A stretch of 64,000 nucleotides of DNA from RPQJ01 sp963762315 (lineage in GTDB: Bacteria > Pseudomonadota > Gammaproteobacteria > Steroidobacterales > Steroidobacteraceae). The stretch lies in the NCBI GenBank assembly GCA_963762315.1, contig CAVXKO010000003.1:186001-250000 (forward strand), written 5' to 3'. Position numbers and translations under genes: made by a program. Each line of letters starts with the position of its first letter. Within the stretch, counting starts at the first letter, position 1. Below the pieces are notes generated by a model. That model had not been told where the DNA came from. It did no database searches and saw nothing but the letters and a program-made list of their open reading frames with translations. Of this stretch, positions 36,665 to 44,649 are shown in pieces.

Positions 36665-38089
36665 ACCTCTTCAAGCGGATGTCCTGCGCGGGTCTCGCGC
36701 TCGGTGCGCTGGTTTCGTTCGCTGCGCTGGCAGACGGTGCCGCCGGCGTGCGGCTGCCGGCCTTCGAGCGCTTCACGCTGCCGAACGGCACGGAGGTCGT
36801 GCTGATGGAGAAGCACGACACGCCGCTCGTCTCGCTGTCGGCGAGGATTCCCGGGGGATCGCTCGGCGATCCGGAGGGCAAGGAAGGCACGGCGTCGCTG
36901 CTTCGCGGACCTCATCCAGAAGGGGGCCGGCCAGCGCGACGCGGCGCAGTTCGCCGAGGCCGTCGAGAGTGTCGGCGGAGCCTTGAGCGCCGGCGCCGAC
37001 GTCGAGAGCGTCAACCTCAGCGCGAGCTTCATGGCGCGGGACGTCGACCTGATGCTCGAGCTGGTGAGTGACGCGCTCGAGCGGCCGCGGCTCGTAGCCG
37101 ACGAGTTCGCGAAGGTGCGCTCGCTGGCGGTGCAGTCGATCAGCGCGGCGAAGGATTCGGACCCGCGCGCGCTGATCGGCGAGTACGGCGACGCCTGGCT
37201 GTTTCACGGCCACCCGTACGGACGCCCGGTCGACGGCAGTGAAGAGCTCGCTCGACGCCATCACGCTCGACGACGTGAAGCGCTTCTACGCGGGGCACGT
37301 CGGCGGCGACCGGCTGATCGTCGTCCGTCGTCGGCGACTTCAATACGGCCGACATGAAACGCAAGCTCGAGGCCGCCTTCGGCGGCTGGCGGGCCGGCAG
37401 TACGGCCGTGCCCATCGCGCCGCTGCCCTCGCCGCTGCAGGGCCGCCGCGTGCTGCTCGTCGACAAGCCCGGCGCCACGCAGACGTATTTCTGGCTCGGC
37501 AACGTCGGCGCGAGCCGCACGGATCCGGCGCGCACCGCGCAGTCCGTGGTCAACACGGTGTTCGGCGGGCGCTTCACCTCGATGCTCAACACGGAGCTGC
37601 GCATCAAGAGCGGGCTGACCTACGGGGCCGGTTCGTCGTTCGATCGCGCGCGCCAGCCTGGCGTCGTTCAGCATCCAGTCGTACACGCAGACGGAGAAGA
37701 CTACCGATGCGATCGACCTTGCGCTCGCCACGCTCGACCGGCTGCACGCGGACGGGCTCGATGCCGCCACGCTCGATTCGTCGAAGCAGTACCTGCTCGG
37801 CCAGTTCCCGCCGACGATCGAGACCAACGGCCAGCTCGCGAGCCGGCTGACCGACCTCGTGTTCTACGGCCTCGGTCCCGACGACGTGGACCAGTACGCG
37901 GCCCGCGTCGGGGCCGTGGACGGCTCGGTCGTGAAGGCGACGACCCAGGCCAGCTTCCCCGCCTCGGGCGATCTCGCGATCGTCCTGATCGGCGATGCGG
38001 CGAGGATCGGCGACGCGGTGAAGAAGTACGGTCCGGTGACGAAGATGTCGATCACGGACCCCACCTACTACCCGCCCAGCGCGAAATGA
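36661..38089 (+). CDS. M16 family peptidase-like, non-catalytic partner subunit, frameshifted
   Basis: A signal peptide (GLALGALVSFAALADG) precedes FTLPNGTEVVLMEKHDTPLV, IPGGSLGDPEGKEGTASLL. Where the active partner has HXXEH this protein has LIQKGAGQRDAAQFAE, so it lacks zinc ligands. It keeps the R/Y region of substrate-binding M16 subunits (TELRIKSGLTYGAGSSF) and ends TKMSITDPTYYPPSAK. Single-base shifts lie near 36907, 37243, 37325, 37660 and 37850. Repaired length is about 475 residues. It overlaps its catalytic partner and the following oxidoreductase gene, both by ATGA, so the three are coupled. Partner function is inferred from M16 heterodimers. Confidence 0.8.
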
Positions 38090-38749
38090 AGCGCCTGACC
38101 GCCGTGCTGGCCGGCGCGACCGGCCTCGTGGGTGGGGAGTGCCTGAAGCAGCTCCTTGCGCGCGAAGAGTATTCGCGGGTGACGGTGGTCACCCGCCGCG
38201 ATCTCGGCGCGGCGGCCCGGCACCCGAAGCTGCGGCAGGTGGTCACGGACTTCGCGAACCTCGGCAAGGTGCGCGACGAGCTGCGCGCCGACCACGTGTT
38301 CTGCGCGCTCGGCACGACGATCCGCAAGGCGGGTTCGCAGGAGCAATTCCGGCAGGTCGACCAGGTGATCCCGTTGCAGCTGGCGCAGCTGACGCTTGCG
38401 CAGGGCGCGCGCGCACTTTTCGATCGTGAGCGCGCTCGGCGCCGATGCCGAAGTCGCGGGTTCTTCTACTCGCGCGTGAAGGGGGAGGTGGAGCAGGCCC
38501 TGCGCGCCATGGCGCTGGCCAAGCCTCGGCATCGTGCGCCCGTCGGTGATCGCCGGCGATCGTGCCGAGTCGCGCCCGATGGAGCGGCTGGCCGAACACG
38601 TGCTGCGCTTTGCGCCGGCCACCTGGAAGCCCGTTCCCGCACACGAGATCGCCGCGGCGATGATCCGCACTGCCTTGCGCTCGCCGCCGGGTGTCACCAC
38701 GATCGAGTCGCGGGACATCCCGAAAGCCGCGCGTTCAGCCACCGCCTGA
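38086..38749 (+). CDS. NAD(P)-binding oxidoreductase (TIP30/HTATIP2-like), frameshifted
   Basis: A short atypical SDR of about 220 residues: VLAGATGLVGGECLKQLLAR is the dinucleotide loop, RVTVVTRRDLG and VFCALGTTIRKAGSQEQFRQ follow the NAD(P)H-binding family pattern, and FFYSRVKGEVEQAL holds YxxxK. Shifts near 38418, 38458 and 38523 interrupt the second half; the C terminus is IVRPSVIAGDRAESRPMERL to the stop at 38749. It overlaps the M16 partner gene start-to-stop (ATGA) and its 3' end overlaps the convergent cytochrome gene by 15 bases. Function is unknown. Confidence 0.78.
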
Positions 38750-41101
38750 AGGCATGCCGCCTGGTGGGCTCGCGCTCGCCGGGTACAGCTGCTGCAGCTT
38801 CGCGCCGTAGTCGCGCGCAGCTTCCATGTGGCCTGCTTGCGCATTCATGGTCATGAGCGCGGTCAGCAGGTCGCGGTCGTTCGGTGCGCGGCGGATCGCA
38901 CGCTCCAGCACGGCAAGTGCTTCCTTCGTCCGCGCATTCGAGTGCAGCGCCACCGCGTACACGTACGACATGCGCACGTTCTCCGGCGCCAGTTCTGCCG
39001 CGAGACGCAGCTCTTCGAGCGCGGCGGGCAGCTGGCGCTGGCGAACGAGCGACAGCCCGAGTGCGTGGTGCAGCGTGGCGTCCCTGGGCGACACGGCGAG
39101 TCCGCCGCGCAGCGCTTTGCCCGCATCCGCTTCGCGACTCTGCAGCCGCATCAGGTCGGCGAGGTTCACCCAGGCCGGCACGAACTGGTCGTCGAGCGCG
39201 ATGGCCGCGCGGTATTCCGCTTCGGCCTGCGGGTATTCGCCGCGGTCGGCATGGAAGCCGCCGAGGTTCGTGCGGTTCTCCGGGCGATCGGCGTTGAAGC
39301 GCTCCGCCGCCACGTACTCTGCGGCGGCCTTGCCAAAGGCTGCCGCTGCTTCCGTACCGAGCACGTCCGCCGACACAGGCGCCAGCAACCGCGCGGCCCG
39401 GATGCGCACGGCCCGCGATGGATCGTTCAACAAGAGCGCGGCCGGGCGGCGCTCCTGCGGCGGCATGTTCTCGTAGGCGTCGAGGGCCGCCATGCGCACC
39501 AGCGGGCTCGGATCCTTGAGCGCGGCTTCGGCGGCCAGCAGCGCATTCTCGCTCGGCCAGTCGGCGAGTCGAGTCAGTGCCGAGGCGCGAGCCATCGCCG
39601 ATTCCTGCTGGTTGGCGACGAGCTGCGCCAGTTCCATGGTGACGGGCGTCCCCGTGTCGTTCGCGGCAAAGGTTTCCGCGAAATCCTGGAAGCCGGGCTT
39701 TGGTTGCGGATAGCGCTTCCTCACTTCGTCGGCGGACCACTGCGCCGAACGATCGCGGTGGCACTGGTTGCATGCGTTCGGTGTGCCGATCGTCACCGTG
39801 AGGTCCGGGCGCGGTATGCGGAAGCTGTGGTCGTGACGCGGGTCCACGACCATGTAGGTTTCCGTGCGCATGTGGCAGTCCGCGCAGGCAGAGCCCGCCT
39901 GGCCGGCCTCGTGAAAGTGATGGCCCGGCGCGTCGTACTTCGACGCGAGGTGGCACTGCGCGCAGACGGCATTGCCCGGCGCGCGCGTCTTGCCGCCGTG
40001 CGGCTCGTGGCAGTCGCCGCAGGTCACGCCTTTCGCGTACATGCGGCTCGAGAGGAACGAGCCCCAGTTGTACACCTCGTCGCGCTGCTGGCCGTCGGGA
40101 TGGTACAGGCCGGCCGTCAGCAGGGCGGGCGTGTAGTGATCCGCAAACGGTTCGCCCGCGTGATAGTCATTGGAATACTGGCCGCGGCGTGCGTGGCACT
40201 GTGCGCAGACGTCGAGTTCCTTGTCCGTCGCCCGCGGCGTGCTGCGCGCAGCCAGCCCGGTCCGCGCGTCGATGGCCCAGGTTACCCCACGGCGTTCGTC
40301 GAGTTCGACGGTCAGTCCGCTGCGTGCCAGGCCCTTGCCGGTCTTCTTTGCCTCGTTCGCAAGGGCGACGTGCGTCGACCCGGGGCCGTGGCAAGCCTCG
40401 CAGCCGACGCTGATCTCCGACCACTTCGTCGCGTAAGTGTTCGTCGATGCGTCGTAATTCTTCTGCAGGTTCGTGGAGTGGCAGTCCGCGCACATGTAGT
40501 TCCAGTTCTGCTGGCGCCTGGTCCAGTGCAGTTCGTCGCGCGGGTCGATGCGTTCGTTCGGATACAGGTGGAACCAGCGCTGTCCGCCCTGGTCGGCGGG
40601 CCGCGCATCCCACGCGACCGAGAACGCCTGCACGTGCCCGCCCGGCAGTTCGACCAGGTATTGCTGCAGGGGATACACGCCGAAGACGTGGCGTACTTCG
40701 AACTCGGCCGTCTTGCCGTCCGGTCCCTCGGTGCGAATTACGTACTTACCACCGCGACGGAAGAATTCCGTCGTCACGCCGAAGTTGCGGAACGAGGTGT
40801 CGTTGAAATCGCCGAGCACGGTCTTTTCGGTGGCGACCTGCATCGCCACTGCATGCTGGGATCCCTGCCAGCGCTGGAATTCGTCCCGGTGGCAGTCCGC
40901 GCAGGCGCTCGAGCCCACGTAGGTCGGAGGCGCGCCCGGCTCGGGCTGGGCGGTTGCCGTAGCGGCGGACTCGTCGGGGCGGGAAGGCGTTCGCCCCTTC
41001 AGCCAGATCGCCGCCACGAGGAGGACGACCATCGTGACGGCCACGGCCAAAAGCACCGGTAGGCGCCGGGAACTGCCGTCGGCCGGGGGCGTCGAACTCA
41101 T
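38735..41101 (-). CDS. Octaheme c-type cytochrome with HEAT-like and TPR C-terminal region
   Basis: A 788-residue protein. A single N-terminal membrane anchor (LPVLLAVAVTMVVLLVAAIWL) precedes a periplasmic region with eight CXXCH heme motifs: CADCH, CADCH, CEACH, CAQCH, CGDCH, CAQCH, CADCH, CNQCH. After residue 500 come HEAT-like helices (LADWPSENALLAAEAALKDP, PSRAVRIRAARLLAPVSADV) and about four TPR units (EYPQAEAEYRAAIALDDQFV, LPAALEELRLAAELAPENVR). It belongs to the cytochrome c554-like multiheme superfamily. It probably moves electrons in the periplasm, with the TPR part as a docking surface; the donor and acceptor are unknown. ATG 41101 precedes the membrane anchor; the frame is open 105 bases upstream. 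Confidence 0.88.
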   Translation of the reverse strand: MSSTPPADGSSRRLPVLLAVAVTMVVLLVAAIWLKGRTPSRPDESAATATAQPEPGAPPTYVGSSACADCHRDEFQRWQGSQHAVAMQVATEKTVLGDFNDTSFRNFGVTTEFFRRGGKYVIRTEGPDGKTAEFEVRHVFGVYPLQQYLVELPGGHVQAFSVAWDARPADQGGQRWFHLYPNERIDPRDELHWTRRQQNWNYMCADCHSTNLQKNYDASTNTYATKWSEISVGCEACHGPGSTHVALANEAKKTGKGLARSGLTVELDERRGVTWAIDARTGLAARSTPRATDKELDVCAQCHARRGQYSNDYHAGEPFADHYTPALLTAGLYHPDGQQRDEVYNWGSFLSSRMYAKGVTCGDCHEPHGGKTRAPGNAVCAQCHLASKYDAPGHHFHEAGQAGSACADCHMRTETYMVVDPRHDHSFRIPRPDLTVTIGTPNACNQCHRDRSAQWSADEVRKRYPQPKPGFQDFAETFAANDTGTPVTMELAQLVANQQESAMARASALTRLADWPSENALLAAEAALKDPSPLVRMAALDAYENMPPQERRPAALLLNDPSRAVRIRAARLLAPVSADVLGTEAAAAFGKAAAEYVAAERFNADRPENRTNLGGFHADRGEYPQAEAEYRAAIALDDQFVPAWVNLADLMRLQSREADAGKALRGGLAVSPRDATLHHALGLSLVRQRQLPAALEELRLAAELAPENVRMSYVYAVALHSNARTKEALAVLERAIRRAPNDRDLLTALMTMNAQAGHMEAARDYGAKLQQLYPASASPPGGMPSGGG

Positions 41102-41224
41102 GTACGAGGACTCTGCAGCGGGGTTCGGGCCATTTTGCAGTTCGCCTGCCGCAATTGACAGTCCGCCCGATTGAACCTGGAATAGAGCCTGGACCCGGGG
41201 GCCCACAAGAAGGAATGCCGAACG

Positions 41225-41899
41225 ATGAAACTCAAGAAGTCCGCAAGCCTGGTCTTTGCTGGTCTCGCGATGGCGTTGCTCACCGCCACGGCCGCCCTGG
41301 CTGACAAGCCGCCGCAGACCTGGGACGGCCTCGAGCTGACCAAGAAGAAAGGCCTGGATCTCGTCTATCTGCGGCCCAACGTCCAGTTCCGGGCCTACAA
41401 GGACGTGAGCATCGACGTACTGGAAGTCGCGTTCGACAAGAACTGGGACCCGAACGACAACGTTCGCAGCGTTTCACGACGCATGTCGACGGCGGACATC
41501 GAAAAGATCCGCACCGACATGGTCAGCGAGTTCCGCAAGGTCTTCGTCGAGGAACTCGGCAAGGGCGGCTACTCGGTGGTCGACAAGCCGGGCGACGACA
41601 CGCTGCGTGTCAGCCCGGCCCTCGTGGACGTCTACATCACCGCGCCGGATCGCATGGAGCCGGGCCGCGTGACGACCTACACGACGGACGCGGGCCGCAT
41701 GACCCTCGCGATGGAGCTGCGTGACGGCCCCACCAACCAGTTGCTGGCGCGCGTGATCGACCAGAAGGCGGGTTCGGACATGGGTTTCGCGCAGGTGACG
41801 AACTCGGTCACGAATTCGGCCGAGTTCCGCCGCATGGTGCGCTCGTGGGCTCAGCGCCTCGTGAAGGGCCTCGACACGGTCAACGGCAAGGCGAAGTAA
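41225..41899 (+). CDS. DUF3313 domain protein, secreted
   Basis: A 224-residue protein with a signal peptide (ASLVFAGLAMALLTATAALA) and the DUF3313 pattern: LVYLRPNVQFRAYKDVSIDV near the start, RKVFVEELGKGGYSVVDKPG, RVSPALVDVYITAPD and GRMTLAMELRDGPTNQLLAR. It is a paralogue of the protein at 50860, with matching segments in the same order. DUF3313 proteins are usually predicted lipoproteins; here no lipobox cysteine is seen. It is divergent from the cytochrome gene (AAGGAATG before ATG 41225). Role unknown, presumably periplasmic. Confidence 0.87.
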   Translation: MKLKKSASLVFAGLAMALLTATAALADKPPQTWDGLELTKKKGLDLVYLRPNVQFRAYKDVSIDVLEVAFDKNWDPNDNVRSVSRRMSTADIEKIRTDMVSEFRKVFVEELGKGGYSVVDKPGDDTLRVSPALVDVYITAPDRMEPGRVTTYTTDAGRMTLAMELRDGPTNQLLARVIDQKAGSDMGFAQVTNSVTNSAEFRRMVRSWAQRLVKGLDTVNGKAK

Positions 41900-41917
41900 G
41901 CCTCCGCGCGTGTGGCG

Positions 41918-42334
41918 CTAGGGCGTCGCCGGCAAGGTCGCGATGAGTCGCGAGTCTTCGAGCGCCGCCGTGCGGTGCACGGCGACGGCCTGGTAGGCCG
42001 GATCGCTCACCATCGCGAGGAACGCCGCCTTCGACGGGTACCTCACCAGCAGTGCGAGGTCCCAGCGCTCCCCGGGCGGTCCGAGCAGCACGGCCTTGGG
42101 CGCTCCCTGCCAGACCAGCGAGCCGCCGACCCCGGTCACGAACGCGAAGGCCAGCTTCATGTAGCGCCGGTACGCTTCGCTGCCGCTGCACGGTTCGATG
42201 TCGGCGCGGCCGCCGTAGTCCGCCTGCTCGCGGTAACGGAGCAGGTTGATCATCACGACCGGTTCGCCCGGCGGAATGCCGGCGAGCAGCGCATTCACGC
42301 GCTCGATGAATGATGCTGCCCCGGGGATGCTCAT
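41918..42334 (-). CDS. DUF1330 family protein
   Basis: A 138-residue cytosolic protein with the DUF1330 (dimeric alpha-beta barrel) signature: EPVVMINLLRYREQADYGG, GSEAYRRYMKLAFAFV and DLALLVRYPSKAAFLAMVSD, followed by AVHRTAALEDSRLIAT. The family resembles EthD/monooxygenase-like folds with unknown activity. ATG 42334 is used; an in-frame ATG at 42358 is almost at the stop of the DUF3604 gene upstream, with which this gene is evidently co-transcribed. Confidence 0.84.
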   Translation of the reverse strand: MSIPGAASFIERVNALLAGIPPGEPVVMINLLRYREQADYGGRADIEPCSGSEAYRRYMKLAFAFVTGVGGSLVWQGAPKAVLLGPPGERWDLALLVRYPSKAAFLAMVSDPAYQAVAVHRTAALEDSRLIATLPATP

Positions 42335-42361
42335 GCCATGTCCCGGGCGTCGATACACGCG

Positions 42362-44311
42362 TTACGGCGCATACCAGATCGGCGATGTGTAGGCCCGCTC
42401 CTGCAGCTTCATCGTCGTTCCGGGCAGCGGTTGCGTGCCGAAGCGCTTTGCGTCGTACGCCGTCCAGCGCGGCGTCGGGATCTCGAGCACACGCACGTAG
42501 TAGAACGCTCGCAGCGCCGGATCGAAGTCCGGGTCTTTCCAGACGGTGATCAGTTCGGGCGCGCCGATCGTGTTGGTCCACGTCGCATTCGCGACGTCCA
42601 CGGTGTCGCCCACCGGAGTCTTGCAGCGACCGTCCGCGTCGATCTGGCGGCCACCCGACACGGCCACGTCATAGATACGTTCCTGAGTCTTGCCGGCCCT
42701 GTCCACCCAACCCTTGATGACCTGAAGGCGGTCCAGGTTGGCCCCAATCGGATCCTTCAGCGCCGCGACCAGGAACGTCGGCGACCTGCCTTTCGGTGCG
42801 CTGTTGAGGTCGCCACCCATCGGCACGCCCTTGGCGTAGCCGATGCTCGCCGGCATGCGATTGACCGCGTCGGCCGGCTGGAAGTCCCAGCCGCCGAAAA
42901 AGCGAACCATCATGCGCGGACCGGTCGTCGCATAGGTCTCGCGACGCTGCATGGCGTCGAATATGGCTGCGCGCGTGTTCTCTTTCGCCCAGACGGCGGC
43001 ATAGCCGGAGGCAGATACCTCCCAGTCCTTGATCGTGACGCTGATCTTGGGGTTCGCCATGAACGTCCCGGTCAGCCGCTCGGGGCCGGGTTCGCCGACC
43101 GTCGTCTTGCCGAAGAAATTCTCTTCCTCCGCGGCGGTAAGCCCCGTGTGCGCATCGGTGCTGCCGATCAGGCCGAACTTGTAGGGGTTGGCGCCGAGCT
43201 TGCCTTGCAGCAGCAACCCGTTCTTGAGCGCCGCGCGCGCGTACTCGCCTTCGAACATGGCGTCCGTGTGCTTTTCGATCACCGCGAGGTTGGCCTTGTC
43301 CCAGCGCTCGAAGCTGGCGAACTCGTCGGTGGGCGACAGGAAGGGGTGTGTCTCGCCATCCCCCTTCATTTGCGTGACTTCGTAGAGTCGTTCCCACCGG
43401 GCGCGTGTTTCGACGTAGTTCCTGTCGATCTTCTTGCCGTAGGCTTCGATCATCGGGAACATGCTGCCGTTGCTCAAGTTGCCGTTGTGGGCGATGGCGA
43501 GCACGGGGCTGCCGGTCTTCTCTTCCGCCACGGCCATCCACTTCCATAGGTCCGCCGGATTGTCGCTGCCTTGCGGCGCAAGCGTGGTGTACGGCTCGAC
43601 GCGAATGGCCTGCGTACCGTCGCCGCGGAAGATCACGTTGCGGTGCTGGTTGTTGCCATTCGTGTTGGACGTCCACTCGAATCCGATGAAGGCGGTGAAC
43701 TTGCCGGGTTCGTTATTGGCCTCTGCCGCCTTGATGACCTCTTCCCATGCCGAGCGATAGGCCGCGGTGCCCGGCAGGGGGAATCCCTTGGGCAGGTTGT
43801 TCGTGCTGAAGGACTGGATGATGTCGAACGCAGCCTTGGCCCCTTCGCCGCCTTTGATCTGGTCGTACCAGCGCCGGCCTTGTTCGGTGCCCAGCAGTTC
43901 CGGATCCCCGCTCATGAGCAGTGGGAAGAACCCGAAGCCGTCCGAGTGATCCGAGACGACGAGGAAGTCGAGCGGCCGTGACAGCTTCACGGGCTGTCCG
44001 CTGGAAGCCATGATCTCCTCGCCCCTCGCAAATCGGTAGGCGTCGCTGGGAGTCAGGCGCGCTCCGGCCGCCCCCGCGTCCATGGAAAACGAGGTGTGCA
44101 GGTGCGTGTCGCCGAAGAGCGGGCGGGTCGGGTAGTCGCGTCCGGCGTAGGGTGAGTACGGCGGCTTCGAGGGGAAGACCTTCTCGGCCTTGGTCTTATC
44201 GAATTCCCCGGCATCCTGGGCACTGCCCGCTGACGGGAACAGCATTGCACTGGTCAGAGCCGCGCACGCGGCGAGTCGAGTGGCGAGCGCACTGCGCATG
44301 ATCCGAGCCAT
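42362..44311 (-). CDS. DUF3604 domain protein, secreted PHP-like predicted hydrolase
   Basis: A 649-residue exported protein (signal peptide near LAACAALTSAMLFPSAGSAQ). The DUF3604 core resembles PHP metal-dependent hydrolases: FGDTHLHTSFSMDAGA is the HXH metal motif, DFLVVSDHSDGFGFFPLL the second histidine group, and FGLIGSTDAHTGLTAAEE a third. EEKTGSPVLAIAHNGNLSNG gives a fourth. Such proteins are annotated as hypothetical in most genomes and are frequently neighbours of sulfatases. It is followed by the DUF1330 gene 28 bases later and shares sequence blocks in its upstream region with the sulfatase gene. Substrate unknown. Confidence 0.88.
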   Translation of the reverse strand: MARIMRSALATRLAACAALTSAMLFPSAGSAQDAGEFDKTKAEKVFPSKPPYSPYAGRDYPTRPLFGDTHLHTSFSMDAGAAGARLTPSDAYRFARGEEIMASSGQPVKLSRPLDFLVVSDHSDGFGFFPLLMSGDPELLGTEQGRRWYDQIKGGEGAKAAFDIIQSFSTNNLPKGFPLPGTAAYRSAWEEVIKAAEANNEPGKFTAFIGFEWTSNTNGNNQHRNVIFRGDGTQAIRVEPYTTLAPQGSDNPADLWKWMAVAEEKTGSPVLAIAHNGNLSNGSMFPMIEAYGKKIDRNYVETRARWERLYEVTQMKGDGETHPFLSPTDEFASFERWDKANLAVIEKHTDAMFEGEYARAALKNGLLLQGKLGANPYKFGLIGSTDAHTGLTAAEEENFFGKTTVGEPGPERLTGTFMANPKISVTIKDWEVSASGYAAVWAKENTRAAIFDAMQRRETYATTGPRMMVRFFGGWDFQPADAVNRMPASIGYAKGVPMGGDLNSAPKGRSPTFLVAALKDPIGANLDRLQVIKGWVDRAGKTQERIYDVAVSGGRQIDADGRCKTPVGDTVDVANATWTNTIGAPELITVWKDPDFDPALRAFYYVRVLEIPTPRWTAYDAKRFGTQPLPGTTMKLQERAYTSPIWYAP

Positions 44312-44649
44312 GTTGCGGGTCCCCCTGGGTGATGTGCCGGTGCCGGCCGATTGTCAGTCGATTTCCGGCCGGCTGGCAAGCCGCGCTTGCCGTATCCAGA
44401 AGTGATCAAGCTGATGGACATGGCTGGAAACCTGACAGTCTGAGACAACGTGTCGATCGAAGCAGGCAACTCACGCCAGATCCGAATATGCCAGTCAGCG
44501 TGATCGACGTGCCGCATTGCGCAGGCCGTTCTGCGCCGACCGCCAATCGCGCGGCGACACGCCTGTCCAGCCCCGAAAAGCCCTCGAGAATGCCGTGCCG
44601 TCCGATGCATGGGCCTCCGGCGCACGAACGGGCGCCAGTATCCTGACGC
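44312..44649. promoter_or_regulatory. Intergenic region upstream of DUF3604 gene
   Basis: 338 bases without a recognisable gene. It must hold the DUF3604 promoter. AACCTGACAG (44429-44438) followed by TGAGACAACGTGTC (44441-44454) has counterparts upstream of the arylsulfatase gene (see 47087-47416). The rest shows nothing I can name. Confidence 0.35.
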
